Below are positions 1-9,097 of a DNA stretch of 64,000 nt, piece after piece (position 1 is the first letter of the stretch; each line of letters opens with the position of its first letter). A program made the translations under genes and the position numbers. The DNA is from Kibdelosporangium sp. MJ126-NF4 (GTDB lineage: Bacteria; Actinomycetota; Actinomycetes; Mycobacteriales; Pseudonocardiaceae): assembly GCF_000826545.1 (NCBI RefSeq), contig NZ_CDME01000002.1, forward strand, positions 1,869,187-1,933,186. The letters are read 5' to 3'. The notes beneath the pieces were generated by a model. That model did not search any database. It had not been told where the DNA came from and worked only from the letters and a program-made list of their open reading frames with translations.

Positions 1-1
1 C

Positions 2-196
2 GCCGACGCGAGGACCCTGGCCGCGCTGCGGACCCGGCTCGCCCGGATCTACCGGGGCCCGGTCACGGTCCACCCGGCGGCAGGCGATCACTGGTCGATG
101 CTCACCAACCCCCATGTCCACAGCCTCGCCGCGCGGCTGCGCGAGGAACTGCCCGCACCCGTCACCGTCCACACAGGAGACAGCAATGGTCACTAA
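2..196 (+). CDS. NRPS thioesterase domain, C-terminal end (partial)
   Basis: Only the last 64 residues are in the window, and the 5' part lies to the left. The frame reads through a GDHWSML motif, which matches the segment around the catalytic His of alpha/beta-hydrolase thioesterases of NRPS/PKS systems, followed by a final helix (SLAARLREEL) and a stop at 194-196. Such TE domains release the finished peptide from the last carrier protein. It may be the end of a multi-module NRPS or a free-standing thioesterase; the window cannot decide this. The stop overlaps the start of the exporter gene by 11 bases, so the two are translationally coupled. Confidence 0.7.
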   Translation, partial: ADARTLAALRTRLARIYRGPVTVHPAAGDHWSMLTNPHVHSLAARLREELPAPVTVHTGDSNGH

Positions 197-1457
197 ACCG
201 CCGGACACGACCGCGGCAACCCCGCCGGAGGAACTCGTACCGCTGCGCCGCAACACCAATTTCCAGGCACTGTGGACCAGTGAGGCGTTCGCCGCCGTCG
301 CCAAGGAAACCGCGGAGTTCGCCTACCCGCTGCTCATCCTGGCCACCACCGGCTCGGCGTTCTGGGCCGGTCTGATCGCGTCGGTGCAGCTGGCCGTCGC
401 CGGGCTGGTGTCGCTGCCCGCGGGCAAACTGGCCGACCGGTTCGACCGCAAGAAGCTGCTGATCACGTGCAACCTGATCAGGGTCGTCCTGCTCGGCACC
501 CTCGGTGTGCTGATCTTCTCCGGCTTCGTGAACATCCCGCTGATCCTGGGCATCGCGGTCACCTCGGCGATCTGCCTGAGCATCTCGCAGCCCGCCGGGC
601 TCGCGGCGATCAAGGCACTCGTGCCACCGGCACAGCTGCCGACGGCGATCTCGCAGAACCAGATCCGGTTCTTCGGCGCCACACTGGTCGGCCCACCCGC
701 CGCCGGTGCGCTGTTCGGCATCAGCCGGGCGTTCCCCTACCTCGGCGCCGCGGTGTCGTTCCTGGTCTCGACGCTGTTGCTGCTGTTCATCAAGAAGCCG
801 ATGCAGGCCGCCGAGACGCTCGCCGACGACGGCAAGCGGCACGCCATCGACGGATTCCGGTTCATCCGCCGCCAGCCGATCCTGTTCTGGTCGCTGTTCT
901 GGATCATGGGGTCGAACCTGGTGTTCAACCACACCGGTGTGTTCATCGCGCTCGCGGCCACCGCGACCGACGAGGGCACCGAGTCGGCCATGATCGGTGT
1001 CGCGGTCGGGTTCGCCGGTGTCGGCGGGCTGGTCGGCTCGTTCTTCGCCTCCTACGCGCTCAAGAAGCTCAGTCCCACCGTGATCATGATGCTCGCCGCG
1101 TGGATCGGCCCGGTCGCCGCCACACTGATGGCACTCTTCCCGAACGTCGTGGTGATGGGCGTCATCACCGGCATCGTGTTCCTGCGCGGACCGGTGGTCA
1201 GCGCGCTGTTCCTGGCCTACGTCGCCGTGCTCGCGCCGGACAAGCTGCACGGCCGCGTGCTCGGGGCGGTGTTCTTCCTGTCCATGATCGTGCAACCGAT
1301 CGGCATCTTCTCCATCGGCGCGATCTTCGACATCGGCGGCGCGGTCGCCACGTTCACGTTCGTCGGCGCCATCGCGCTTCCGGTGGCGCTGACCATGTTC
1401 ACCCCCACCATGCGCAGACTGCCCCGCCCGGAAAGCCTCAAGGAGACCACGCTGTGA
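186..1457 (+). CDS. MFS exporter of the NRPS cluster
   Basis: This 423-residue protein has about 12 hydrophobic segments. It opens with NTNFQALWTSEAFAAVAKE and carries an LADRFDRKK loop between TM2 and TM3, the MFS motif A position. It resembles EntS/antibiotic-type MFS exporters. The start at 186 is chosen because an AGGAGA ribosome site lies just upstream; an in-frame ATG at 114 would run through the thioesterase gene. The stop overlaps the GTG of the P450 gene (GTGA). From context it probably exports the NRPS product across the membrane; the substrate is inferred only from position. Confidence 0.85.
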   Translation: MVTKPPDTTAATPPEELVPLRRNTNFQALWTSEAFAAVAKETAEFAYPLLILATTGSAFWAGLIASVQLAVAGLVSLPAGKLADRFDRKKLLITCNLIRVVLLGTLGVLIFSGFVNIPLILGIAVTSAICLSISQPAGLAAIKALVPPAQLPTAISQNQIRFFGATLVGPPAAGALFGISRAFPYLGAAVSFLVSTLLLLFIKKPMQAAETLADDGKRHAIDGFRFIRRQPILFWSLFWIMGSNLVFNHTGVFIALAATATDEGTESAMIGVAVGFAGVGGLVGSFFASYALKKLSPTVIMMLAAWIGPVAATLMALFPNVVVMGVITGIVFLRGPVVSALFLAYVAVLAPDKLHGRVLGAVFFLSMIVQPIGIFSIGAIFDIGGAVATFTFVGAIALPVALTMFTPTMRRLPRPESLKETTL

Positions 1458-2704
1458 CAGCACTGGAAGAGTCCCGTGGGACGGACGAGAAACCGTTGCC
1501 GCCCGAGTTCTTCAACTCGCCAGGCAAGGACCCGCACGGCTGGAACGCCGCGCTGCGGGCGGGCTGCCCGGTGCACAAGATCGACCACCCGCCGGGCGCC
1601 GAGGCCTACGTCGTCGCCGACTACGCCACCGCGCTGAAGGCGTTCACCGACCCGAGGCTGTCCAAGCGGGTCGAGGCGGCGCCGCAGTGGTTCCAGGAGC
1701 AGCTGCGGGACGCCAGCCCGGTGCTGATCAAGAACATGATCACCGCCGACCCGCCGGACCACACCCGGCTGCGCAAGCTGGTCACCAAGGCGTTCACGCC
1801 ACGCCGGATGGAGCTGCTGCGGCCGAGGATCCAGCAGATCACCGACGACCTGATCGACGAGTTCCCCGAGTCCGGCACGGTCGACCTGATGAAGTTCGCC
1901 TACGCACTGCCGATGCGGGTGATCAGCGAGTTCCTCCGGGTGCCTGACCACGACCGGCCGCAGGTGCAGGCGGACGTGGTGATGCTCAGCGAGGCGCCGT
2001 ACCCGGACGAGGAGCGCAACCGGCTGCTGCGCGTGGCCAGCGACAAGATCGAGCAGTACCTGCTCGACCTGCTGGCCGAGCGGCGCAAGGACCTCGGCGA
2101 CGACCTGGTGAGCGTGCTGATCAGGGCCGCGGACGAGGACGAGGTGTTCACCGAGGACGAGCTGGTGTCCACATTGGTCCTGCTGATCATCGCGGGCCAC
2201 AAGACGACCGCGAACCTGATCGGCAACGGCACCCAGGCCCTGCTGCAGCACCCCGACCAGCTCGAACTACTGGTCAGGGATCCGTCGCTGGCCGAGAGCG
2301 CGGTCGAGGAGTTCCTCCGGTTCGAGGCGCCGGTGTTCCGCGGCACCCTGCGGATCGCCACCGAGGACATCACGATCAACGGCGTGGACATCGCCAAGGA
2401 GAGCTTCGTCCACCTGCTGCTCAGCTCGGCCAACCGGGACCCGGACGCGTTCGAGAACCCCGACAAGCTCGACATCACCCGTACTCCGAACAAGCACTTC
2501 GCGTTCGGCCACGGCGCGCACTTCTGCGCGGGCGCGCCGCTGTCGCGTGTGGAGGGATCGATCGCGTTCCCGACGCTGCTGCGCCGCCTTCCCGGGCTGC
2601 GGCTCGCGGTGCGTCCGGACGAGCTGGAGTGGATCTTCGACAACTCCACCAGCCGCGGCCTGGCCACGCTGCCGATCGCCTACGACACGAGGCTGCCGAG
2701 ATGA
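1454..2704 (+). CDS. cytochrome P450
   Basis: A 416-residue soluble bacterial P450 of normal family length. The I-helix oxygen-binding motif AGHKTT, the K-helix EEFLRF (ExxR) and the haem loop FGHGAHFCAG, with the cysteine ligand at residue 358, are all present. It starts with GTG overlapping the MFS stop, and its TGA overlaps the next ATG, so it belongs to one polycistron with the exporter and thioesterase. In NRPS clusters such enzymes commonly hydroxylate a carrier-bound amino acid or the released peptide. Here the substrate is unknown. A separate redox partner is expected; none is encoded in the window. Confidence 0.93.
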   Translation: MTALEESRGTDEKPLPPEFFNSPGKDPHGWNAALRAGCPVHKIDHPPGAEAYVVADYATALKAFTDPRLSKRVEAAPQWFQEQLRDASPVLIKNMITADPPDHTRLRKLVTKAFTPRRMELLRPRIQQITDDLIDEFPESGTVDLMKFAYALPMRVISEFLRVPDHDRPQVQADVVMLSEAPYPDEERNRLLRVASDKIEQYLLDLLAERRKDLGDDLVSVLIRAADEDEVFTEDELVSTLVLLIIAGHKTTANLIGNGTQALLQHPDQLELLVRDPSLAESAVEEFLRFEAPVFRGTLRIATEDITINGVDIAKESFVHLLLSSANRDPDAFENPDKLDITRTPNKHFAFGHGAHFCAGAPLSRVEGSIAFPTLLRRLPGLRLAVRPDELEWIFDNSTSRGLATLPIAYDTRLPR

Positions 2705-3393
2705 CAACCCTGGTGTGCCTGCCTTTCGCCGGTGCGGGCGCGTCGTTCTACCACCCGTGGACGGTCGCCGCCGGTGACCGTCCACGGGTGGTGGCACTGC
2801 AGTTGCCCGGTCGGGAGCGCCGGATCGACGAGGAGCCGTACCGCGACGTGCACGCCGCTGTCGACGGGCTGCTGCACGACCTGCTCGGGCAGCTCAGCGA
2901 CTCCCGGGTGGTGTTGTTCGGCCACAGCCTGGGCGCTGTCCTTGCCTACGAACTGGCGCACCGGCTGGCGGTCCTGCCGGACGTGGAGGTGGTGCGGCTG
3001 TTCGCCAGCGGCTCCACCGAACCTCACACACCACGTCCCGGCCGGGCCACCGGTCTCGACGACGACGCGTTCGTCGCGCAGGTCCGCCAGTTCGCGGGCT
3101 TCAGCGACGAGGCGCTCGACGACGAGGAGATGCGGGAGCTGATCCTGCCGACGCTGCGTGCCGACGTGCAGATGCACGAGGGCTACGTGCCGTCGACCGA
3201 CGTGCCGCTGCCAGCGCCGATCACCGCGCTGCGCGGTGATTCGGACTCGCTGGTCAGCGCGGACCAGGCCGCCGGATGGGCCAAGGTCACCAGCAGGGAC
3301 TTCACCTACACCGAGGTGCCCGGCGGGCACATGTACCTCACCATCGAGGTGGCGGCGGTGGTCCGGCTGATCCAGGACACCACATGCGACTGA
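2701..3393 (+). CDS. type II thioesterase
   Basis: A 230-residue alpha/beta hydrolase of the type II thioesterase family, which clears misprimed or stalled acyl groups from carrier proteins of NRPS/PKS lines. It begins with the characteristic LVCLPFAGAGASFYHPW segment. The nucleophile elbow is GHSLG (Ser76), and a C-terminal GGHMYL supplies the catalytic His. The start ATG overlaps the P450 stop (ATGA), and the 3' end overlaps the following SDR start by 10 bases, so it sits within the same operon. Confidence 0.9.
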   Translation: MTTLVCLPFAGAGASFYHPWTVAAGDRPRVVALQLPGRERRIDEEPYRDVHAAVDGLLHDLLGQLSDSRVVLFGHSLGAVLAYELAHRLAVLPDVEVVRLFASGSTEPHTPRPGRATGLDDDAFVAQVRQFAGFSDEALDDEEMRELILPTLRADVQMHEGYVPSTDVPLPAPITALRGDSDSLVSADQAAGWAKVTSRDFTYTEVPGGHMYLTIEVAAVVRLIQDTTCD

Positions 3394-4208
3394 CCGGCAA
3401 GACCGTGGTGATCACCGGCGCGGCCAGAGGCCTCGGCCGCGCCACCGCGCTGGCGTGCGCGGCGGAGGGCGCGGACCTCGCGCTGCTGGACATCTGTGCC
3501 GACCTGACCGGCGTGCCGTACCCACTGGGCACGTCCGGTCAGCTCGAACACACCGCCGCGCTGTGCCGTTCGGCCGGTGCCGCCGTGCTCACCCAGCACG
3601 CGGACGTCCGTGACCTCCCGGCGTTGCGCAGCGCTGTGGACGTGGCGACCGACCGGTTCGGCCGGATCGACGCGGTGGTGAACAACGCCGGAATCGCGGC
3701 ACCGTCGGGCAAACCGGTGCACGAGATCAGCGAGGACGAGTGGACGCTGATGGTCGACGTCGACCTGACCGGAACCTGGCGGATGATCAACGTGGTCGGC
3801 AAGGCGATGAGCGCGGCACGGCACGGCAGCATCATCAACATCGCGTCGACAGCGGGCCTTGTCGGCTACAGGCACTTCTCCGGTTACGTGGCCGCCAAGC
3901 ACGGCGTGATCGGGCTGACCAAGGCAGCGGCGCTGGACTACGCGCCGATGAAGGTCCGGGTCAACGCCATCTGCCCCGGCTCGGTCCGTGACGACGGCGA
4001 CATGGAAGGCCGGATGCTCGCCGAGATCGCCAGAGCCCTGGACGTCCCCATCGCTGACCACGAACCGGCCTTCGTTGAGGCACAGCCGATGAACGCGCTG
4101 ATCGAACCATCCGACGTCGCGGCAGCTGTGGTGTATCTGGCCTCGGACGAGTCGAGACAGGTCACCGGATCGGTGCTGACCGTGGACGGCGGATTCAGCG
4201 CACGCTGA
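3384..4208 (+). CDS. SDR-family oxidoreductase of the NRPS operon
   Basis: A 274-residue short-chain dehydrogenase. The NAD(P) motif TGAARGLG is near the N terminus, followed by NNAG, a serine in IASTAG, and the catalytic YVAAK (Tyr168, Lys172). The segment DICADL...YPLGT after beta-2 and the long spacer before the ADVRD aspartate recall the mycofactocin-coupled SDR subgroup. That is a resemblance by eye, and no mycofactocin genes are in the window. It overlaps the thioesterase gene and precedes the A-PCP gene by 20 bases with a GAAGGAGA ribosome site between them. It probably oxidises or reduces an intermediate of the pathway. Confidence 0.85.
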   Translation: MRLTGKTVVITGAARGLGRATALACAAEGADLALLDICADLTGVPYPLGTSGQLEHTAALCRSAGAAVLTQHADVRDLPALRSAVDVATDRFGRIDAVVNNAGIAAPSGKPVHEISEDEWTLMVDVDLTGTWRMINVVGKAMSAARHGSIINIASTAGLVGYRHFSGYVAAKHGVIGLTKAAALDYAPMKVRVNAICPGSVRDDGDMEGRMLAEIARALDVPIADHEPAFVEAQPMNALIEPSDVAAAVVYLASDESRQVTGSVLTVDGGFSAR

Positions 4209-4228
4209 CAGCAGAAGGAGAATCCAGG

Positions 4229-6661
4229 GTGACGCACCACGCACTGTGTGTCCGGCTGACCGCACCAATCGACACGCGGGGGATGTGGGTCGAGGACATG
4301 ACCGTCCCGGCAACCGACCCACTCGCGGCCCGCCGACGTGCGGTCGAGCTTTCCCGACCGGCGGCGGACGTGCGGTGCGTGCTGCTGCGCTACACCGACG
4401 GGCTGTCCGATCTGGTGGTCGTCGCCCCTCGGACACAGTCGGTCCGCGCGGCCGCCGCGTCCCTGCTCGGCATCCCGGCACTGGCCTCGGTGACACCTCA
4501 GGTGGAAGCCGTGGACTTGCCGCCGCCGGAGTGGGGTCTCGGTTCCGGCTCCGGCGTGTCGACGTACTCCGTGGAATGCGACACGTCGTCGAAGCTGTGG
4601 CCGTCGGCGTTGGAGTTCGTCCTGGGACAGTACGGGCCGACTGACGCTGTCGGTCTGCTGACCGACACCGGACCGGACCTGCCGGACGCGACCTACGTTC
4701 CGTGCCTGGAACCAATATTTCCGCTGACGGTGTCGGTCCTGCGTGACCGGCTGCGTTTCGACTACCGGCTCAGCCATTTCAGTACCGAGATCGTCACTCA
4801 GTTCGCCGCGCATCTGCTGCATGTGCATTCCGAGCTCGCACGCGGGGCCACACCGTCACTGCTGAACGCGTCGGAGATCGCCCGGATTGTCTCGTTGGGA
4901 CAGTCTTCGCCGCTGACGAGCACGCCGCTGTCGTTGCCCGAGGCGTTCGGCCGGATCGCGGCGGCCCAGCCGTCGGCGGTCGCGGTCGGTGACGCCACCA
5001 CGAGCCTGACGTACGCGGAACTGGACACGTTGTCGGGAAGGATGGCGGACGGGTTGCGCGCCGCGGGCGTGTGCGGCGGGGACAAGGTCGTCGTCTGCCT
5101 GGAACGAACAGCGGAACTGGTTGTCGTGTTGTTGGCGGTGCTGAAGGTCGGCGCGGCCTATGTTCCCGTGGATCCCGCCTATCCGGTCGAGCGACTGTCG
5201 TACACCGCTCAGGACGCGGCGGCCAGGCTCGTGGTCACCCGGCTCGCCGAGTTCCCCAGCGCGTCGGTGGTCACTCCCGATGCGCTGTTCGTCGACCCTG
5301 TCGATGCGCAGGCGCTGTCCATCTCCCCGGACTCACCCGCGTATGTGATCTACACGTCCGGCTCGACCGGGCGTCCGAAGGGAGTGGTGGTCCCCCACCG
5401 CAACGTCGTCAGCCTCGTCGACGCCACCCGCGACGAGTACCGGCTGGACGCGTCGGATACGTGGACGCTGTTTCACTCCAGCGCCTTCGACTTCTCGGTG
5501 TGGGAGATCTGGGGCTGCCTGCTGACCGGTGGGCGGCTCGTGGTGGTGTCGTACGACGATTCCCGCGAGCCGTCGCGTTTCCGCGACCTGTTGGTGTCCG
5601 AAAAGGTCACTGTGCTCAGCCAGACACCGTCGGCCTTCGCCCAGTTGTTGGACGTTCGCCACGAGTCGGTGCCGGTGCGCCTGGTCGTTTTCGGCGGTGA
5701 GCCGCTCGACGCCCGGATGCTGCTGCGCTGGTTCGACACTCACCCGTCACCGGGGTGTCGGGTGGTGAACATGTTCGGCATCACTGAGACAACCGTGCAC
5801 GTGACCCACCAGACTTTCACCCGTGCCATGGCCCTGGCCGCGTCCCGTTCGGTCGGACCGGCGTTGCCCGGATGGCACGTGTACGTCATGGACCAGGCTG
5901 GCAACCTGGTGCCGCCGGGGGTGGCCGGTGAGATCCACGTTGGCGGGGCGGGAGTGGCGCTGGGTTACCTCAACCAGCCGGAACTGTCCGCTTCGCGGTT
6001 CCTTCCCGACCCGTTTCGTGGCGGGACGATGTATCGGAGCGGTGATCTCGGGCGGCTCCGTCCTGATGGGTCGCTGCTGCACCTCGGCCGGATCGACAGC
6101 CAGGTGAAGATCCGGGGGTTCCGGATCGAACTGGACGAGATTCGGGCGGTGTTGCTCGAGGATCCCGATGTCGGTTCGTGTGCCGTGGTTGTGCGCGGGA
6201 ACGGCGCCTCGGCTCGGATTGACGCCTATGTCGTTCCGGCTTCGCTGGACACGGCAGGGGTTCGCAAGCGGGCTTCGACTGTGCTTCCGTCGTACATGGT
6301 TCCTGCCAGTGTGACGGCGTTGGACGCTTTGCCGTTGACCACCAACGGGAAACTGGATCAGGAGCAGCTTCCCGTCCCCGCCGTGTCGACACCTGTGTCG
6401 ACACCTGTGTCGGTGGCTCCTGCCGACGAGGGGTCGCTGTCGGTTGCCCTGCAGGAAGTGTGGGGGACGGTGTTCGGGGTTCCCGTCGGTGTGGACGACG
6501 ACTTCTACGCTCTGGGCGGGAATTCTCTGCTGGCCGTGCGGATCAACGCCGCTTTGCGGGAGCGCCGGTTGCCGACCGTGAAGCTCCGCGACCTGTTTCG
6601 CCATCCCACCATCCGGTCGGTTGTGCAGGCGCTGCAGGGAGTTGATGGCTCCGGCGGTTGA
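4229..6661 (+). CDS. compact NRPS protein: remnant N-domain, adenylation (predicted Thr), PCP
   Basis: An 810-residue protein starting at GTG after a good ribosome site. Residues 1 to about 225 look like a shortened condensation-type region without HHxxxDG. An adenylation domain follows: YTSGSTGRPKG near 372, FDFSVW near 420, YRSGDLGR, and TTNGKL near the end. The carrier domain has GGNSL with the phosphopantetheine Ser766. Reading the ten specificity positions by eye gives D-F-W-S-V-G-M-V-H-K, two conservative changes from the known threonine code DFWNIGMVHK. Threonine activation is therefore inferred. The A-PCP linker contains a short STPV tandem repeat. There is no thioesterase or second condensation domain, so it probably loads its amino acid in trans. 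It is the last gene of the operon. Confidence 0.9.
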   Translation: MTHHALCVRLTAPIDTRGMWVEDMTVPATDPLAARRRAVELSRPAADVRCVLLRYTDGLSDLVVVAPRTQSVRAAAASLLGIPALASVTPQVEAVDLPPPEWGLGSGSGVSTYSVECDTSSKLWPSALEFVLGQYGPTDAVGLLTDTGPDLPDATYVPCLEPIFPLTVSVLRDRLRFDYRLSHFSTEIVTQFAAHLLHVHSELARGATPSLLNASEIARIVSLGQSSPLTSTPLSLPEAFGRIAAAQPSAVAVGDATTSLTYAELDTLSGRMADGLRAAGVCGGDKVVVCLERTAELVVVLLAVLKVGAAYVPVDPAYPVERLSYTAQDAAARLVVTRLAEFPSASVVTPDALFVDPVDAQALSISPDSPAYVIYTSGSTGRPKGVVVPHRNVVSLVDATRDEYRLDASDTWTLFHSSAFDFSVWEIWGCLLTGGRLVVVSYDDSREPSRFRDLLVSEKVTVLSQTPSAFAQLLDVRHESVPVRLVVFGGEPLDARMLLRWFDTHPSPGCRVVNMFGITETTVHVTHQTFTRAMALAASRSVGPALPGWHVYVMDQAGNLVPPGVAGEIHVGGAGVALGYLNQPELSASRFLPDPFRGGTMYRSGDLGRLRPDGSLLHLGRIDSQVKIRGFRIELDEIRAVLLEDPDVGSCAVVVRGNGASARIDAYVVPASLDTAGVRKRASTVLPSYMVPASVTALDALPLTTNGKLDQEQLPVPAVSTPVSTPVSVAPADEGSLSVALQEVWGTVFGVPVGVDDDFYALGGNSLLAVRINAALRERRLPTVKLRDLFRHPTIRSVVQALQGVDGSGG

Positions 6662-6673
6662 GCTCCCGTCGGG

Positions 6674-7603
6674 TCAGACGGTCAGCACGAGCTTGCCCTG
6701 GAGGTGACCGCCGTCCAGCAGCCGGTGCGCGTCGGCGACGCGCTCGAACGGGAACGTCTCCTGCACGTGGACCCGGAGCCTGCCCTGGTCGACGAGTTCG
6801 ACGAGACCTCGCAGGGCGACCGGATCCGGGTCGACCGCGATGCCACTGAAGCGCACACCGGCCGCCTCGAACTTGGCGGCGAGCTCCGAATCCTCCTCGG
6901 CGACCGCCGTCACCAGGTGACCTCCTGGGCGCAGCACTCCGAGCGACCGCTCGACGGTGTCGCCGCCGAGCGTGTCGAGCACGAGGTCGATGTCGCTGAC
7001 CGCCTCGGCGAAGTCGACTCTCGTGTAGTCGATCACTTCGTCGGCGCCGAACCCCTCGACGAACTCCCGCTTGCTGCCGCTGACGGTCGTGATCACGTAC
7101 GCGCCGAGTGCTTTCGCGATCTGGATCGCCACGTGGCCGACCCCACCGCCACCGCCGTGGACCAGGACGCGGTCGCCCGCGGTCACTCCACCGAGATCGA
7201 CGAGACCCTGCCACGCCGTCAGCCCGACGACCGGCAACGCCGCAGCCTCGACGTGCGAGAGCGACACCGGCTTGCGTGCCAGATGCAATGCCGGAGCAGA
7301 CACGACTTCGGCATACGCGTTGGCCGCCCGAGGGAACAGCGGCATTCCGAACACTTCGTCGCCGGGCCTGAACCGCCATGTCCGCGGCGACTCTTCGACC
7401 ACACCGCTGATGTCCCAGCCGAGGACGAACGGTGGCCTGCCGATCAGCGGGAACTCGCCTGCGCGCAGTCGCGCCTCCAGCGGGTTCAGCCCGATCGCCC
7501 GGACGCGGACGAGGACCTCGGTCGGCAGGGGTTGGGGCGCGGGCGCGTCCACGATGGTGAGCACTTCGGGACCGCCGAGCTTCTGCTGGGTGATGACTCG
7601 CAT
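6674..7603 (-). CDS. zinc-free quinone oxidoreductase / MDR-family reductase
   Basis: A 309-residue medium-chain dehydrogenase/reductase of the quinone oxidoreductase type. It begins MRVITQQKLGGPEVL, has GWDISGVV in the catalytic domain and an NADP-binding VHGGGGGVGHVAIQIAK, and lacks the zinc ligands of alcohol dehydrogenases. The ATG at 7603 is preferred because AGGAGA lies seven bases upstream; an upstream in-frame ATG would extend into the divergent regulator. It is transcribed away from an HxlR gene, the usual arrangement in which HxlR senses an electrophile and controls the reductase. It converges on the NRPS operon. Confidence 0.9.
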   Translation of the reverse strand: MRVITQQKLGGPEVLTIVDAPAPQPLPTEVLVRVRAIGLNPLEARLRAGEFPLIGRPPFVLGWDISGVVEESPRTWRFRPGDEVFGMPLFPRAANAYAEVVSAPALHLARKPVSLSHVEAAALPVVGLTAWQGLVDLGGVTAGDRVLVHGGGGGVGHVAIQIAKALGAYVITTVSGSKREFVEGFGADEVIDYTRVDFAEAVSDIDLVLDTLGGDTVERSLGVLRPGGHLVTAVAEEDSELAAKFEAAGVRFSGIAVDPDPVALRGLVELVDQGRLRVHVQETFPFERVADAHRLLDGGHLQGKLVLTV

Positions 7604-7621
7604 GACTCTCCTGGCTCTGGG

Positions 7622-7657
7622 TGGGACAATTCCCAGACTAGGTTTCCAATGGGAACC
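7622..7657. promoter_or_regulatory. paired inverted repeats, candidate HxlR operators
   Basis: The 73-base divergent gap holds two palindromes: TGGGA-CAAT-TCCCA at 7622-7635 and GGTTTCC-AAT-GGGAACC at 7641-7657. Both lie between the starts of the oxidoreductase and the HxlR gene, where an autoregulatory operator is expected. Binding by HxlR is inferred from position. Confidence 0.5.
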
Positions 7658-7676
7658 AGCAGGTACCTTTGGCGCC

Positions 7677-8057
7677 ATGAGCGGTTTCGGTCCCGGTGAC
7701 ACCTTTCTTGCCGACTGCCCGGCACGGATGGCGGTCGAGCTGATCGCCGACAAGTGGACGGTGGTCGTGCTCTACGGCCTCAGCAAGGGCCCGGTGCGCC
7801 ATGGCGAGTTGATCGACCTGATCGGCGGCATCTCCCGCAAGATGCTCACCCAGACGCTTCGACGGCTCGAGGCGCACGGACTCGTCCGCCGCCACGCGTA
7901 TGCCGAAGTGCCGCCCCGCGTCGAGTACGAGCTCACCTCGCTCGGAGCGACGCTGATCGATCCGATCCACATCCTGACCGAGTGGGCGAGGGCGAACGGC
8001 GACGCGGTCCTCGACGCGCTCGACGCCCATTCCGAACCGGTCGCCCAGCACGGCTGA
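7677..8057 (+). CDS. HxlR-family transcriptional regulator
   Basis: A 126-residue winged-helix protein. A cysteine near the N terminus in ADCPARMAVELIADKW is followed by the family-typical GISRKMLTQTLRRLE recognition-helix segment and RVEYELTSLG of the wing. The N-terminal Cys before the first helix is the redox or electrophile sensor in several HxlR/YodB-type proteins. It is divergent from the quinone oxidoreductase and very probably controls both genes through the palindromes in the gap. Confidence 0.9.
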   Translation: MSGFGPGDTFLADCPARMAVELIADKWTVVVLYGLSKGPVRHGELIDLIGGISRKMLTQTLRRLEAHGLVRRHAYAEVPPRVEYELTSLGATLIDPIHILTEWARANGDAVLDALDAHSEPVAQHG

Positions 8058-8078
8058 GTGCTCACCGGGAGGCTGGCT

Positions 8079-9074
8079 TCATCCTGACGCGCTGAGAACG
8101 TCGAGGAGCGCGTCCTTCATCGGCGCACGGCTTCCTGCGACGAGGGTGAAAAGTGCTTCACGGACCAGCCTTTGCCCATGTCCACCCACCACCACACCCG
8201 CCGCTCCCTCAGCGACGACCACGGCTCCTGCCGCCCGGTAGGCGAGTTCCGACGCTGCCGCCCTGGCCGCGAACATGGTCCCGGGGTCGGCGAGTCCGGC
8301 GTCCAGTCCTGTTCGGATCGTCGTGATCTGTTGCGCGAACGCCGCTGCTGTTTCGGCGCGTCCGAGTTCCTCGAGCAGCCGCACGCAGCGGAGCGCCAGG
8401 CCGGTTGGCAGTGCGCCGTTGAGACGTGCGCCGACGTGCTGGGTCGCGAGGAACTGCGCAACGGGCACCTCGCCGACCACGTTCGAGTCCGGGACGAACA
8501 CCTTCTCGAACTTCAGTCGCACGGTCGCGGTCGCCTGCAACGACACCAGTTCGTACTCCCGCGCGTCGAACCCCTTCGCGTCCACAAGGACGTTGACGAT
8601 GGCGTCGCCCGCGTTGCCCGACAGCTGGATCACGTCCACGATTCCCCAGCCGCTCACGAACGGCGCGTCGCCGTCGAAGAGCCAGCCGCCTTCTGTGCGG
8701 GTGGCGCGCAGTCGGGGTGGCGTGGCCAGCGCACCGGCGAAGGCCACGCCGCTGCGGCGTTTGCCTGCTGCCAGCTCGTCGAGGTGTTTCGACTTCAGCT
8801 CGGTGTTCGTTGTGTTCGCGAGGCCGATGACGGGCGCGTGGTGCTGGATCCAGGTGAAGGTCGTGGCCAGGCAGCCGCCTGCCAGCGTCTCGATCACCGC
8901 CACGATCGTGTCCAGTTCCAGACCGGCGTCCGGGCTGGCCAGTCCGTAGAAGCCCTCCGAGGCCAGCACGCGGAAGTGACTGTCCGGGATGACGCCCTTC
9001 TCGTCGACGCCGCGGGCGTCGGGAAACAAAACAGTGTTCGCGATCCAGTGCGCGCGCTCAACGATGTCCGTCAC
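8079..9074 (-). CDS. acyl-CoA dehydrogenase-like flavoprotein (short)
   Basis: 331 residues, some 50 shorter than typical acyl-CoA dehydrogenases (about 380). It has the fold's middle-domain signature (GWLFDGDAPFVSGWG) and a helical C-terminal domain with VEGAAG-like helix content (VVAEGAAGVVVGGHGQR). Translation starts at GTG 9074. An iron-box-like palindrome sits about 24 bases upstream of that start. By analogy with iron-controlled acyl dehydrogenases of siderophore pathways this could be iron-regulated. No siderophore lipid genes are seen nearby, so a general role in acyl oxidation is equally possible. Confidence 0.8.
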   Translation of the reverse strand: MTDIVERAHWIANTVLFPDARGVDEKGVIPDSHFRVLASEGFYGLASPDAGLELDTIVAVIETLAGGCLATTFTWIQHHAPVIGLANTTNTELKSKHLDELAAGKRRSGVAFAGALATPPRLRATRTEGGWLFDGDAPFVSGWGIVDVIQLSGNAGDAIVNVLVDAKGFDAREYELVSLQATATVRLKFEKVFVPDSNVVGEVPVAQFLATQHVGARLNGALPTGLALRCVRLLEELGRAETAAAFAQQITTIRTGLDAGLADPGTMFAARAAASELAYRAAGAVVVAEGAAGVVVGGHGQRLVREALFTLVAGSRAPMKDALLDVLSASG

Positions 9075-9097
9075 GAGTTCAGCATACCGATTGCGAG

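Noticed and set aside
162..1463. Long open frame on the minus strand opposite the MFS gene
   Set aside because: It is a GC-bias shadow: Arg/Gly/His-rich, no family features, and fully antisense to a clear transporter. Similar shadows oppose the P450, SDR, PBP and permease genes.
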